Shown here: positions 45,835 to 58,040 of the stretch, piece by piece | Position numbering within the stretch: the first letter of the stretch is position 1 | Layout: every line of letters begins with the position of its first letter | Source of the DNA: Aptenodytes patagonicus | Lineage: Eukaryota > Chordata > Aves > Sphenisciformes > Spheniscidae | Assembly (NCBI RefSeq): GCF_965638725.1 | Contig: NC_134957.1 | Coordinates: forward strand, 23,274,101-23,338,100 | DNA length: 64,000 bases | Direction: 5' to 3' | The notes under the pieces: model-generated | Database searches by the model: none | Told to the model about the DNA's origin: nothing | What the model saw: only the letters and a program-made list of their open reading frames with translations | Position numbers and translations under genes: made by a program

Positions 45835-48800
45835 CCACCCAGCTTGGAGGCAGCTCCAGCAGCAACGTGATTCAGATATTAACCACGAGAGGGCACGACC
45901 ACCTGCAGACCATCCCTTGCCTACACTGTACGTACCCGCACAGCAACAGCTCCCAGGGCCCCTTCTTAGGCACTTCACAACTTAATGGGTGCATTAACAT
46001 ACAAAATACATAGGTAGAACTGAAGGAGGAACCCAGGAACTGTTTCTCCTCCTCCATGAGCTGTAATTCCTCGAGGAATTTCGGCAGCGTCGGAGCCCCA
46101 GAAGTTCGGTGGCGTTGCAAGACGGCTCCCTGCTTCCATCGCCTTCCAGGAGCCCCTTTCCGCTTGGATCCGAGGATGCACTGGAGCCAGCAGCTATAAA
46201 CCGATGCGAGAAGATGATCATTGAGGACCTGAAATACAGAACTCAAAGTCAGCACGTGCCCACTCTTCATTGAGTGAGTTATCTGTGTGACACCGATCGT
46301 TCACATAAATCTGCCTGTTTGCCCCAGTATGCTCTTCTAAATGTGCTCCAGGGCTGGCAACACTTAGAAGTTATTCCTGGGAGAACTAGGGGGTCGTCTT
46401 TGCTTTTATTTTACAACACTAAAACGTACTGGTTTGCATTCCAAAGCTTTGAGGAGGAAGTAAAACTAATCAGCTCTGAGTCACGCCACCCCCAAAAGCA
46501 TCTTTGCCCTGAGGTCACAAACCATATATTCAACAGGTGAAGGGTTTTTTCATTATTAAAAATATCAGGCAATAAGAGCAGGCAGGGGAGAACTATCTGC
46601 TTTTAAAGGATTCTCCAACAGCAGGTAAGACAGAATTTCTGATCCGTGTGAATTGCCAGATTTACCCCAAACACTTTCTCAAGCCACACACACACGCGGG
46701 ATCACTGCGCAACAAAAATCATCGCTTTCAAAACATTCCTGGTCATCCAAAAAAAAAAACAAAACGAACCAAAAAAAACCAGGAAAAGGAAAGCATCAAG
46801 TTCTAAAATGCTGTATGAAGGGACATATGAATAGGATAAAACACAAGAATTGGACCAGATTCCCTTAAAATGGCAAATGGACTCCCCGTATCTTTATCCT
46901 CTCCCTGGTTTCCCCTTTGTCAGGTAAGACCTGTGAAAGTCTCTGTGTTGCTTAAGTCCCTTTAAGTGCCTTACCAGGGAGGGGGCTGCCCTTGGTTACT
47001 GTACAAAAACTGCAACACTTGCAGAATACTCAAATTTTGCAGAGTCAAGTCAGCCTCAGCCTTTGGTCCGTACGTCTGCCTGGCTCCCGGTGTGTTAGCC
47101 TGCAAAGCGATCGGCCACGAGCAGTGCCTGCTAATTCTGCAGATCCATACATGGGGGTTTTTTTCTGCAAGGGGGCTTATGTATGTATTTTTATTGATTC
47201 CCACTCACACTGGATTCCTTGCTTCTCTCCCACAGCTGAGCAGGCTCTGAGATCTGTTCTTTGTTGAGAGAGAGAAGAAAAAAAAAAAACAATCAGATTC
47301 AGTAAATAGTGTTCACTTTTCCCAAAACCACTGCAACAGAGCCATGGGAAACAGGGCTCTGGTCTGACTTACAGAAGGGTTATTACTCTTACGGCTACTG
47401 GGTTTTGTATCCTCCCCCCCCCCCCATCCCCTCCACTCCCCCCCAAGTGAAAGAAAATACAAGTTACAGGAGAACACTTGAATTTAGAAGCTGATCGCAT
47501 GCAAGAGAAGTTACAATTAACACACCTTCTGCCTATCATTAAAGAAACATTATTCAGGACAAAACGTCACTTTCTTCAGGGATTTGAGTGTACGAGGATC
47601 TGCAGCAGCCCCACACGCCGGCTGATCCGCGCAGCCCCACGCCAAGGGTCGAGTGCATCGCCCCTCTCAGCAGTGAACGGCTACGGTGAAGGTTCAGTCC
47701 TGTTCTGCGCCACGCTGAGTGCCACAAGAATATCTCACGTCCTTGCCTGTGTGAACGGATTTAAAAAAATGCTTTCTGCTGCTAGTCTGGGTTGGCCTTT
47801 TTTTTTTTCTTTTAGAAGTCATCAAACCCAAAGTTTTGTAGTCTACCTTCAATATCAGAGGAGTTTATCCATTTTATATATATGCATGAAGCCTTAACAC
47901 CGATATATCTCTAGCAAATCATCACCAGCATCTTTATCTGCTGGGTAACTGAACTGAATAAAACTTGGGCACAGAGTTACACTGCTACCGAAAAAAATCA
48001 AGTATTATTGCTCTACTGCAACAAAGAATGCACCGATGCAGAATGAAAGTCAATCAACATTTTAAGGTATCCTTGGCACATACGAACCTGAACCTCAACA
48101 AGAAAGCGGGTTAACTTAACTGCTTTTTCTATCTGAACTTAGAAGAGCAGACTCGACCTTAAAACAGCGCTTTTTCAGTACATACCTCCAATTAAGTTTA
48201 CCGATCAGTATTTTTACTCAGCATAAGGTATTTCCTGAGAGCTGTCAAAAACGTAAGTCTTTAGCAATACTCCTACAACGACTCTAAATGGAACCTGCCC
48301 CCTCAAAGCTAAAGTTAGCTTCAATAGGGAAGTTTTAAATCATCCTCAGCAAAGATGCTGTCAAACAGACAATAAGTTTTCCCCAAATGTAAATTACAGC
48401 TTTGTCAATTCTAGTCAGTGTTAATGCTAATAATCCAATTAAATGCAAGGCAAGTCTAATTTAGGTAAATGAAGGATTTCACTGGCAACATTAAGAACAT
48501 TAGCAAGAAGGAAAAAACCACTTTGAAACATCTGGGGACTGAGTATACCCAAGCGTCAGGCGTATTTTTTGCCTTAATACATAGAAAAGAAATACCCATT
48601 TTCAGGATGCACGGTGCAGTGGAAAATACTCATCAGGGGCTGGTATTGGGTCTATGCCTTGTGTTCACAGCCTTACCCCTGCCCCGACTGACGACGGATA
48701 GTTCAGGGCCATTCGTATTTAGGGTCGAAGGCTGAACGGTCTGGCGCTCAACCGACCTGGGGAAAATGGTTCTTCCGTCTCTCCTGCTGACCTTCAGCAC

Positions 48801-49817
48801 GTTCTTCTGCAAGTCACATCCCTGTCGCTGAGTTCCCCCACCTCCCACGCAGGGGATTAAAAACCTCCAAACGCTTGTTTTTAAAATAATTACCAAAATA
48901 GCATACATTGCTTTGCCAGGCACAGATTTAAACCATTTACATGAATTTACCAATCCAAATGGCATCCTGAAGGATTTTGTAAAGCCTTATAAACATCAAA
49001 TTAGCTCATATCACCTAATTTCTCTCTGCTTTGCAGATCTATATTTAATTGTAGGATTTGACTGTTACTGCACGGCTGTAAGTTATTACAGCACCGATCC
49101 CAATCTTGGTTGTAAACATGAGGCAAGTTTTGCACTTGAGTCTCCCTCTTCCTTGAGCATTCTCCCACCTCACTTGCGTATGCACTCAAAAAAAACCCCA
49201 CCTTGACTCACTACCGAAGTTATGATTAAAAAGAATTGGATAAAAGAGTATTTTTAAATGATACCATCAGCAGATGGACTGCAGATTCTTCACTCAAAGC
49301 TATCAGAAAAAAAATCTCTTCACCTGGTACCACGCAACGCCCACAAAGGTCAGGCTCAATTCCTTACAGCAGGCCAGAAGAAAGGTCCAGCTGCTTCTCA
49401 GAAAGCTTTTTAAGTCCGTCTGGAGCCACCTGCAGATGGACTTATCCATGGGTGAGGGATAGACAGCTTTCCAGGAGGAAGAAAACCCTGAAAAGGTATT
49501 TGGTTTTAATATATAAAGAAAAATCTAATTTAAAAAAAAATCAAGAGTAACAAAATGTACAGAAGGTATTAAGATTCAGTACAGCTACATTAGTAGTATT
49601 ACTTTTTGTTTGTTTTAAAGACACTGAGCAGTGCTGCGCTCAGCAGTCCCTCTGAAACCAGTTTCTATCCTGTAAAAGAAGGGCAGCTGGAATCACGCTC
49701 ACTTTAAGATAAGCTCACTACTTAAGGGTCTTTAATTGATTTCACATTTCAAAGTGTGAAGTTCTGCTTTAATTAACCAATAAACAGACTAGTCACGTAC
49801 TCTAAAAAGGCAAGGTA

Positions 49818-49823
49818 TTTATT
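49818..49823 (-). terminator. MTMR8: MTMR8 distal polyadenylation signal candidate (AATAAA)
   Basis: AATAAA in a setting CAAAAATAAATACC, followed within 20-45 bases by GT-rich words (GTACGTGACTAGTCTGTTTATTGG is the region; key part GTCTGTTT). It is the better of the candidates downstream of the stop. Confidence 0.4.
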
Positions 49824-52800
49824 TTTGCAGGGAATAAAAATAAACTGTAATACAACTGCAACTTCATGGAACAAACACATTTAGAGAAAAAAGACACAGT
49901 GCTCCTCTAAACATGGTGCAATTTTTTTTTAAGCAGTGCATTAACTAAAATGACTTACATGTATACAGCCATCGCAGCACATTCAAGAATATGGGATTTC
50001 ATCATCCACAATTTTATACAACCGTCCCTCGACAGTTACACTGACAAAAATAGCGACTGACTTACAGAAACAGCAAAAACATTTACAATTTTCAGCTGAG
50101 TACTACACACAATTTTAGGTACGTTCCTACAAAGATCAGTTTGTGGATGATAGGAAAAGTACATATGTGTGCTCAGTTACACATGACTAGATCCAGTGCT
50201 ACAAGTTATTCCAGTAGTATGCTGCTACATTAAATACAGACGCATAGACATAGATAAATGATATGAGAAGAGATATAGGTCAACCATTTTAACCTACCCT
50301 CTTTCTGCATTGCTTTTGTAATTCAGAGATGCCAAAAGGACACAGTGCTGTACGTTAAAATACCTGTCCTAACAAATTACACCAACTGCAATTGGCACCG
50401 ACCTGGCTGCTCTTAGTGCTAAAGATGCTTACAAAAACATGGACTTTGACATCACCTGGTTCGAGACATTCCTCATCTAATTAATCAAGTGCTCTGTATT
50501 AATTAAAACAAAACCTACTACATTCAGAACAGATTCTTCCCCCCCCACTCTGCCCCGAGGCATGGGAAGTGCCTATAGGTGCAGGAGGGACGGTATGTAA
50601 ACAGGGAGTAACTGTGTTAGGTCCATACAAAAAATGACGCCAGCACTCAACGCAGAGCGGTGGGGAAGGGGAGAAGAGCAAAACAGCGGACGCATTTTGA
50701 ATTCTCCTGGTCACTCGTGAATATTCATTACTAAACAGTGCCAAGAAATGATCCCTTTGGGGGAGCAACCGTCAGGCACTGAAGCTACCCGTTGACCAGA
50801 AAGTCAACCGAAGCAGCATCTGGCACAAGAGCTCTGTTAAATGCTTTCCCTGCAGGTGCTACAGCTTTGTTAGATGCAAAGGGGCTTTCTGAGCACCCGT
50901 AGGGCTCACCATCTCCAAACCCGATGGAAACGACACGGGGCACTTCAACATGGAGATTTCCACCTGTAACCCAACAAGGTCTAACTCAAGGCAGAGATCC
51001 TGCGCACCTTCAGCTCCCAGCAACTCTCACTCACCAGGACTTGAGAAGCTTACCAAAGCAACTGAAGCTTACCAGCTACCTACAAGCGAGTCTCCTTCTC
51101 CATCCTAGTCAGGGTAGCTTCATGTACCAGTGAGCACCCATGCAGCAGGTGGATTTTTCTTCTAAGCACTTGAACGAAAGGCATTCACTAAGAGCAGGAA
51201 CAGAATATGCACCTAGAAGTATATTATGCCTATAAGCTTTGAAAAACTGCTTTTTCTCTCCCATGACAGAGGGCCAATGGAGAACTACATCATCTATGGG
51301 CAAACCAATTATTCCCTTTTTTTTTTTTCCTGTAAAGCAAAGAGCACTGACTGGATTTTCTCTACCATAGACGACAACTGCAAAACAAAATACAATTTAA
51401 GAATCCAGCATTGTGAAGTTCACATTGAGACATTTCAACCAAGAAATAAAGCTACGAGCCTCTCTTCTACTGCAAAGTAGTAGCTTTAACGCAGAATATT
51501 ATAGGCACTTGCCCATTGCAATGCTATACCTATTTGTGGCAAGAGAGAGACTATGTTCAGGCATGAAACCATGACACCATGGAGTATCTTGGTAAAGGAA
51601 GAGGTGCTCCAGAAATGGAAGAGTTTTACACAAACAGAGCCCATCCGCAGCAAACAGGATCCCTCCTCCTTCCCAGTTCTCCCAGTCAGAGGAATCCAAA
51701 TGGAAAGCAGCAAGTTGCATTGTTCAGTTAACAGCTCCAAATAAAAAACAGTATTTGTGACTTCACAACACATGGATGCTCCACTAGGAGTAAGTAAATT
51801 ACAGTAACTTTTCACCTACGCAGTGCTTACGTGAGAAGATTCCTATGTAACAGCTTTTAGATTTCCTTTAACACTTTCAGGGAACATACAATCAAGTCAC
51901 TCACCACTGTCAGCAGAGCACTCCGCAACGAGTGAACGCAGGCTTTCTGCAAGGCTCTGGGAAGCCAGTCCTAGCTGGCCAGAGACCTGAGGACATGCTG
52001 CAGTGCTCTGAACAGCTTTTCATTTTTGGTCTTGAAATACACAAGAGTTACTGTCAAAACTAAAAAGCTTCCAGCTAATTGGTTTTCAAACAAATAATCT
52101 CATGGAAAGCCAGGAAACCCTGGAATCTTTTCCAGCTCCATAAATTTACAGCACCAGCATGAATGATTTTTAATACGTTGTAGACTTTGACCAAGCCTGT
52201 ATACATTAAATCCAAGAGGTTTAAAAAGACAGACCATTACCCTTTTTTTTTGGCTAGGTTTTGCATTTCAGAGTATGAAGTCATCCATTGTTTTGTTACT
52301 GAAGTCAAAAGCAGCAAGATTACTAAAAGCTTACTAACACTTTCAGTGTATGAAGTCATCTTTTCATGGTTACATGCACCTGTAGTAATATTGTAGTCAA
52401 GAAGGATTTGTGGAGACGTCAGCATCATGTTTTAGGGATAAGCAAAGATTATTATACTTTTTGCAAGGTAATCCACGGTAATTCAAAAGACAGGGCAATG
52501 TGTAAACATTTATAGAAACCTTCTGTGAAATGTTTTTATACAAAGATTAACCAATGGTATGTCTAAATCCTTCAGTGGTCAGTCAAAATTCTCTACAATT
52601 CTGTATCTCTAATTTTCATTAGAGAACACATTAAAAGAACTGATGACATCTAGAATAACTGGTCCTAAAAAGTGCCTGTCTTGGTCTCATTTACCATTTT
52701 AGAGCTCTCTAAGAAGCCGTGCATACTATCCACTACACTCTTCTACCATTCAGAAAGAAAAGACAGGGTTGATCTATCAGTCCCTATGAAACAGGCTCCA

Positions 52801-53573
52801 AACTGCAAAGTGCACGTGTGAAATTGACCTTTTACACTATAAAGAGGCAAAGGGAAATAGTCTCCCCAGCACCCTCCAGTGGAAATCTACAGCAGACTCT
52901 GATCCCTGGGTATCCAGAGCAGCCGGATTAAGACTTGGGGTACAGTATCTTTGCTTGAGGAGTACATGGATATGGCAAACTTAAAAGGCTGGTAGACTAT
53001 CTAACAATGTTAGGAGCTTAGCAGATCTCTTTTTTGGAGCAAAGAGACTCAACAGCAGATACTCATCTTGAGATTAAGAAAAGATGCACTCAGAAACGTG
53101 CATCCTTCAAAATAAAATATATAGCTGTTGCACGATGCAGTAGTTTTGATAGGTACCCACACAACAAATTTCGAACATCTTCTGCTTAAGCGTATCTGGT
53201 TCAGTATTTTATGTGCTTAGTTTTAAATCAATTGCACATTGTAGTTCTCTCACTCCTACCTTGAAAACAACTATATTACTTGCTTTAAGACTGAAAAACC
53301 TGCAACATTAAAAAAAGTTTCTCTTTGCCATTCTAGGCATTGAAGAAACTGTGTGTTCCCAGGTATTGCCCTTTTTCCTTGGGTCTTTTGATATGCTTAA
53401 AATATATATTTTCTTACCCAAAGTGAGACACTCAGGGGAGTTTTGTTTTGTTTTTTTTTTCTTTTCTACTTTATCTTGAACACTGAAACTAACCCAGTCA
53501 TTTCACCATAGGTTATAAGCATATGAACAATGGCTATTGAATTTTACGATGGTATAGTAGAATGTTTCTACTT

Positions 53574-53579
53574 TTTATT
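53574..53579 (-). terminator. MTMR8: MTMR8 internal polyadenylation signal candidate (AATAAA)
   Basis: AATAAA about 1.7 kb past the stop codon; the downstream GU element is weak. Would give a shorter transcript if used. Confidence 0.2.
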
Positions 53580-55255
53580 GTAGATTGGGAGGGCTAACTT
53601 AGAAAAATATTTTCTCAGTTTGCTTCAAAATTTTATAAAGAGAAAAAATGATTTTAAGACCGAATGGCAGCGTTTAATTTAAACAACAGGATCCAAAATA
53701 AAGCAGAAAAGCATCTTGAATTAAGCTGCACAATGGGAGACTCTGTGCAATTAAGCCCATCTACAGAAGCTTGTCCAGAACAAGTACTGTGGAACAGCTT
53801 TCCTGGGCCATCCATTTCCCTGGGGAGACAAGCCCTTGTTTCTTCACAAGACTTCTGTATAAATGGAATATACGTCTCTGTTTTAAACCTGCAACTTTGA
53901 ACTAGTATCTCTAGCTGAGATTACTGCAGTTTAAAGAAACCAAGTAGTGTTAACAAGCACTGGAGTGAATCCAAGCTGGAGCCACAGCCACAAGCCAAGA
54001 TGTCCACTTCTTGTTCCAATAAGGGGTCACATCCCAATTTACATCTTGTCACCAGCTTCACAGAATTACAAAGTTCATTGCCATGAGAGATACTGTTCCT
54101 CTCCCCACGTCTTGACAGTACAGACAAAACATCTCTAAGGTTCATGTAATTTTAACATCCAAGATAACATTCACTATAACCACTCAGCATGTGATGTGAT
54201 CATATTAGGCCCCATTTCAGTAATAGAACACACCTCATCTGTAATTACTGCCTCATCGATGGATGTGAGGAAAGCACATCGATTCCAGCTTAGAACAAAG
54301 AGTTACTCTCTTGCTTCAATTTAGCCAAGATCATATAACAAGAAAGAAAAATTCTGTATAATTTTTTTCCTATCTTTTCTCATTTCTAATCCTCCCTCTG
54401 TCAAAAATTCATGTGTTACAGGTTGTCTTTGTGGCTCGCTGCACTCTCACAATCAGTAAATGAGGTCCATAAAAGCTTATTCTTTGAAAGGTCGGCTTAG
54501 AAAGAAGCTACTAAACTCAGGGGATCGGCAAAGATCCTGGAGAAGCCAGCAGCAGATAAAAAACCTTGTTTAAAAATACTGACTACAAAGACGACCAAAT
54601 ACTACACTCTACACTACAATAATAAAAATAGTACACTGCGTGGCTAGACATTAAAACGGTCTCCATAAAAAGGCACAGGGGGGTTTGGTTTTGTTTATCA
54701 AATATGCATAGGAAACGAAAAATGAATCAGTTCTGCCACAAGGTGAGGGTCCATGCAGAGAGTCATTCACAGCTAAGAAAAGGTTAATTTTTTTATCATT
54801 TTAGGATGAACTGAAATTTTTTTATCATTTTAAGATGACCTTGCACCACCACTGAGAATAAATGGATTGCATCTTTCCTGCTCCATTTATAAACACTGCA
54901 CAACTCCTAAGCCCCATGTTAATTGGCCAAGACTTCTTTCAGCTTGAAATACCAGTACTGGCAGGCAGTCATAAACCTTAAACACACATCATGTTTCCAC
55001 TGAAAAATAAGGTTTACACTAACTCAAGGTAGCCTTCTGGGCAGCTCTACGCATCTTCATCATTTCGGCTGCAAAACGATGCGAACCAAGCCAAATGCAG
55101 ACTGTCTTCTCTACAGCGAGCACAGCTCCCTGCAAACACACGTACTAACACTTAGCTGTAAATGGTTAGGTGGTCTACACCCTCGCGGGGGCACAGCTCC
55201 CTTATGCCTCACCACCACAAGCGCCTGGTTCATTGAACACAGTTCTCGGAGCTGA

Positions 55256-55540
55256 TCAATGGTGCTGAGGCTTTCCATCCTTAGCTTCGGAGTCCAAAAC
55301 GTCAATGGCGTCATTAAGATCATGGAGGTCCCGGTGATGAGACAGGTTCTCTTTGTACTTTTGGTCCACATCTGACGTAACATCTATATCCCCTGCTGAG
55401 GTGCCATTGCTCAACACAGGAGTTGGTTCCCCTTCATAATCCTGAGGAGTGTTGAGCATCGGTGTTTTTGAAGCAGCACGTCCTACTTTAGATAAGGAGC
55501 AAGCTTCACTGGGCAAAGGACCATCAAGGAAAGGAAGTTT
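55256..55540 (-). CDS. MTMR8: MTMR8 last coding exon (C-terminal tail)
   Basis: Opens after the acceptor TTTTATTTGTGTAG at phase 0 and reads KLPFLDGPLPSEACSLSKVG and on through KTPMLNTPQDYEGEPTPVLS to a stop after KDGKPQHH. The first residues complete the coiled-coil begun in the previous exon; the rest is a low-order acidic tail rich in D, S and P with no known domain. Myotubularin tails diverge quickly, and the tail of human MTMR8 as I recall it is different in sequence. Assignment rests on the matching splice phase and on the exons upstream. Confidence 0.85.
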   Translation of the reverse strand, partial: KLPFLDGPLPSEACSLSKVGRAASKTPMLNTPQDYEGEPTPVLSNGTSAGDIDVTSDVDQKYKENLSHHRDLHDLNDAIDVLDSEAKDGKPQHH

Positions 55541-55951
55541 CTACACAAATAAAAAGACATTAAAAAAATTAATTAAAGTTATTATTCCCAGATGTCAGGG
55601 ATATACAAAAAACAGCTGTCAACATAATAGTCCTGTGTCAGGGCCTCTTTTTCAGCTCTGTAATCCAGCATTAAAGTATATGAGCATAGATCCTTACATG
55701 TGTGATACAAACATCATTGTTTAATTAATAAAACTAAAGTTTTCAGCATTCACGTTAACCTACAAAGGACACTGATAGGTCTTCTCACTGGTATATTTTT
55801 AGATGACTCTCCCACTACTGTATTTTTAGGTGGTTTTTTGGTTTGTTTATGGGTTTGGGTTTTTTTTAAATATGCATAGAAAGGATACTGCAAGTAGAGC
55901 CTTGAGCACAAAGAAAAGCCACACTTCTCCTGTCAGGCAGCTGTACAGGAC

Positions 55952-57100
55952 TGCAGTGGGTTGACCCTGGCTGGACACCAGGTGCCCACCAAAGCCGCTC
56001 TATCACTCCCCTCCCTCAACTGGACAGGGGAGGGAAAATACAACGAAAGGCTCCTGGGTCGAGATAAGGACAGGGAGAGATCACTCAGCAATTACCGTCA
56101 TGGGCAAAACAGACTCAACGCGGGGAAATTAGTTTAATTTATTGCCAATCAAATCAGAGTAGGGTAATGAGAAAATAAAAACTTAAATCTTAAAGCACCT
56201 TCCCCCCCATCCCTCCCTTCTTCCCAGGCTCAACTTCACTCTCGATTTTCTCTACCTCTCCCCCCCAAGCGGCGCAGGGAGACGGGGAATGGGGGTTGTG
56301 GTCAGTTCATCACACGCTGTCTCTGCCGCTCCTTCCTCTGCAGGGGGAAGACTCCTCACACTCTTCCCCTGCTCCAGTGTGGGGTCCCTCCCACGGGAGA
56401 CAGTCCTCCACAAAATTCTCCAATGCGAGTCCTTCCCACGGGCTGCAGTTCTTCACAAACTGCTCCAACGTGGGTCCTTCCATGGGGTGCAGTCCTTCAG
56501 GAACAGACTGCTCCAGCCTGGGTCCCCCACAGGGTCACAAGTCCTGCCAGCAAACCTGGTCCAGCATGAGCTCCTCTCTCTATGGGTTCACAGGTCCTGC
56601 CAGGAGCCTGCTCCAGTGCAAGCTCTCCACAGAGTCACAGCCTCCTTCGGGCATCCAACTGATCTGGCATGGGGTCCTCCATGGGCTGCAGGTGGATATC
56701 TGCTCCACCATGGACCTCCATGGGCTACAGGGGACAGCCTGCCTCACCATGGTCTTCACCAGGGGCTGCAGGGGAATCTCTGCTCCAGCGCCTGGAGCAC
56801 CTCCTCCCCCTCCTTCTTCACTGACCTTGGTGTCTGCAGAGCTGTTCCTCTCACGTATTCTCACTCCTCTCTCTAGCTACTGTTTTTTCCAGAAGGTTTT
56901 TTTCCCCCCTTCTTAAATATGTTATCCCAGAGGCGCTACCACTGTCGCTGATGGGCTCGGCCTTGGCCAGTGGCAGGTGCATCTTGGAGCCGGCTGGCAT
57001 TGGCGCTCTCGGACATGGGGGAAGCTTCTAGCAGCTTCTCACAGAAGCCACCCCTGTAGCCCCCCCACTACTGAAACCTGGCCCCGCAAACCCAATACAT
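55952..57100 (-). repeat. 3' LTR of the ERV fossil, about 1.15 kb
   Basis: Starts TGTATTGGGTTTG on the minus strand directly after the polypurine tract and ends GGTCAACCCACTGCA. The middle (about 56330-56800) is made of degenerate tandem units of 30-40 bases around a CTGCTCCA/GGGCTGCAG theme (plus-strand reading). Long frames there are by-products of the repeats. Confidence 0.8.
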
Positions 57101-57399
57101 TCCACCCCTCGACTCTGTGAATCACATGTTTAAGAATTATCATTAAAATCCACATTCATCACACAATCTTCACAAACTTCACTCACATCAACAAAAAAGA
57201 AAATTCCCCACACCAAAATCAAACCAACGTCATCACAATGCCAAGCGAAAGTGAACAATTTACACACAATCCACCCCTCGTCCTTCACCACAATTAGAAC
57301 AACCGAAATTCCCCATGATCATTTTGTGCTCTAACATCGTTCAGTCCATGTTTTGCCCATTACCTCTCCCAATTACTATCCTTATCTCGAATTCCTCAT

Positions 57400-57417
57400 G
57401 CCCCATGTTGGGTGCCA
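57400..57417 (-). other. Retroviral primer binding site (tRNA-Lys type)
   Basis: The minus strand reads TGGCACCCAACATGGGGC, close to the tRNA-Lys1,2 site typical of betaretrovirus/ERVK-like elements, ten bases after the end of the 5' LTR. Confidence 0.8.
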
Positions 57418-57427
57418 AAAAGGACCA

Positions 57428-58040
57428 TGGTGGGTTGACCTTGGCTGGACACCAGGTGCCCACCAAGCTGCTCTATCACTCCCCTCCTCAGTGGGGCGGG
57501 GGGGGCAGAAAAAAAAAAAATGAGGTGGGGAAAAAAAACCCCAAACCCTCGTGGGTCAAGATAAAGGCAGTTTAATAAAGCAAAAGCAAAGGCCGTGTGT
57601 GGAAGCAAAGGAAAACGGAAGATTATTCTCTACTTCCCCATCAGCAGGCGATGTCCAGCCACTTCCCAGGAAGAAGGGCCTCAGTACACGTAGCAGTTGC
57701 TCCGGAAGACAAATGTCGTAATAACAAATGCCCGCCCGCCCGCCCCCCTCCCTTCTCTTAGCTTTTATTGCTGAGCATGACGCCATATGGTATGGAATAT
57801 CCCTTTGGTCAGCTGGGGTCAGCTGTCCCGGCCGTGTCCCCTCCCAAGATCTTGCCCACCCCCCGCCTACGGGGTGAGGGGGGGAACGTTGGAGGGACAG
57901 CCCTGATGCTGTGGAGCGCTGCTCAGCAGTAGCCAAAACACTGGTGTGTTACCAACACCTTTCTAGCTACCAATACGCGGCACAGCACTATGGGGGCTGC
58001 TGCGGGGAAAATTCACTCCATCTCAGCCAGACCCAATACA
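57428..58040 (-). repeat. 5' LTR of the ERV fossil, about 0.61 kb
   Basis: Starts TGTATTGGGTCTGGC on the minus strand and ends GGTCAACCCACCA, with an AATAAA at 57764-57769. Its first bases and its last 60 or so match the other LTR, while its middle is a different sequence, so the two belong to related but distinct LTR subfamilies. Confidence 0.8.

Larger units (their letters stand above)
41424..49795. other. ASB12 upstream region / spacer to MTMR8, no coding gene recognised
   Basis: Over 8 kb without a frame I can assign. It must hold the promoter and any non-coding first exon of ASB12. Noted inside: a TATA-like word at 42887-42894, an A run at 43436-43462, muscle-type factor sites at 43583-43690, AT-rich islets at 42885-42940 and 45290-45550, and the 36-bp minisatellite. 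A C run lies near 47417-47426. Confidence 0.5.
49796..55255 (-). other. MTMR8: MTMR8 3' UTR (long form)
   Basis: About 5.4 kb of AT-rich single-copy-looking sequence from the MTMR8 stop to the best poly(A) signal, without a credible frame or splice-flanked exon. A 24-base segment is duplicated with 29-base period at 54786-54809 and 54815-54838. Extent is inferred. Confidence 0.45.
55952..58040 (-). mobile_element. Endogenous retrovirus fossil, class II (ERVK-like), internal region nearly all missing
   Basis: Read on the minus strand the order is LTR (58040-57428), tRNA-Lys-type primer binding site (57417-57400), about 300 bases of non-coding leader-like sequence, polypurine tract (57111-57101), LTR (57100-55952). 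No gag, pol or env remains, so it is a broken relic. It lies in the MTMR8 last intron in the same orientation as the gene. No clear target-site duplication is seen at the ends. Both LTRs begin TGTATTGGGT, a type I recognise from neoavian genomes. The two LTRs are unlike in their middle, so age cannot be read from LTR divergence; an origin within the avian radiation is likely. Confidence 0.8.

Noticed and set aside
45566-46013. Repetitive peptides on both strands over the 36-bp repeat
   Set aside because: They follow from four identical units whose length is a multiple of three; no start context or homology supports a gene.
56289-56916. Two overlapping open frames of about 200 codons on the plus strand
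   Set aside because: They lie wholly inside the 3' LTR of the retroviral fossil, antisense to it, and read its internal tandem repeats; no protein family is recognisable.
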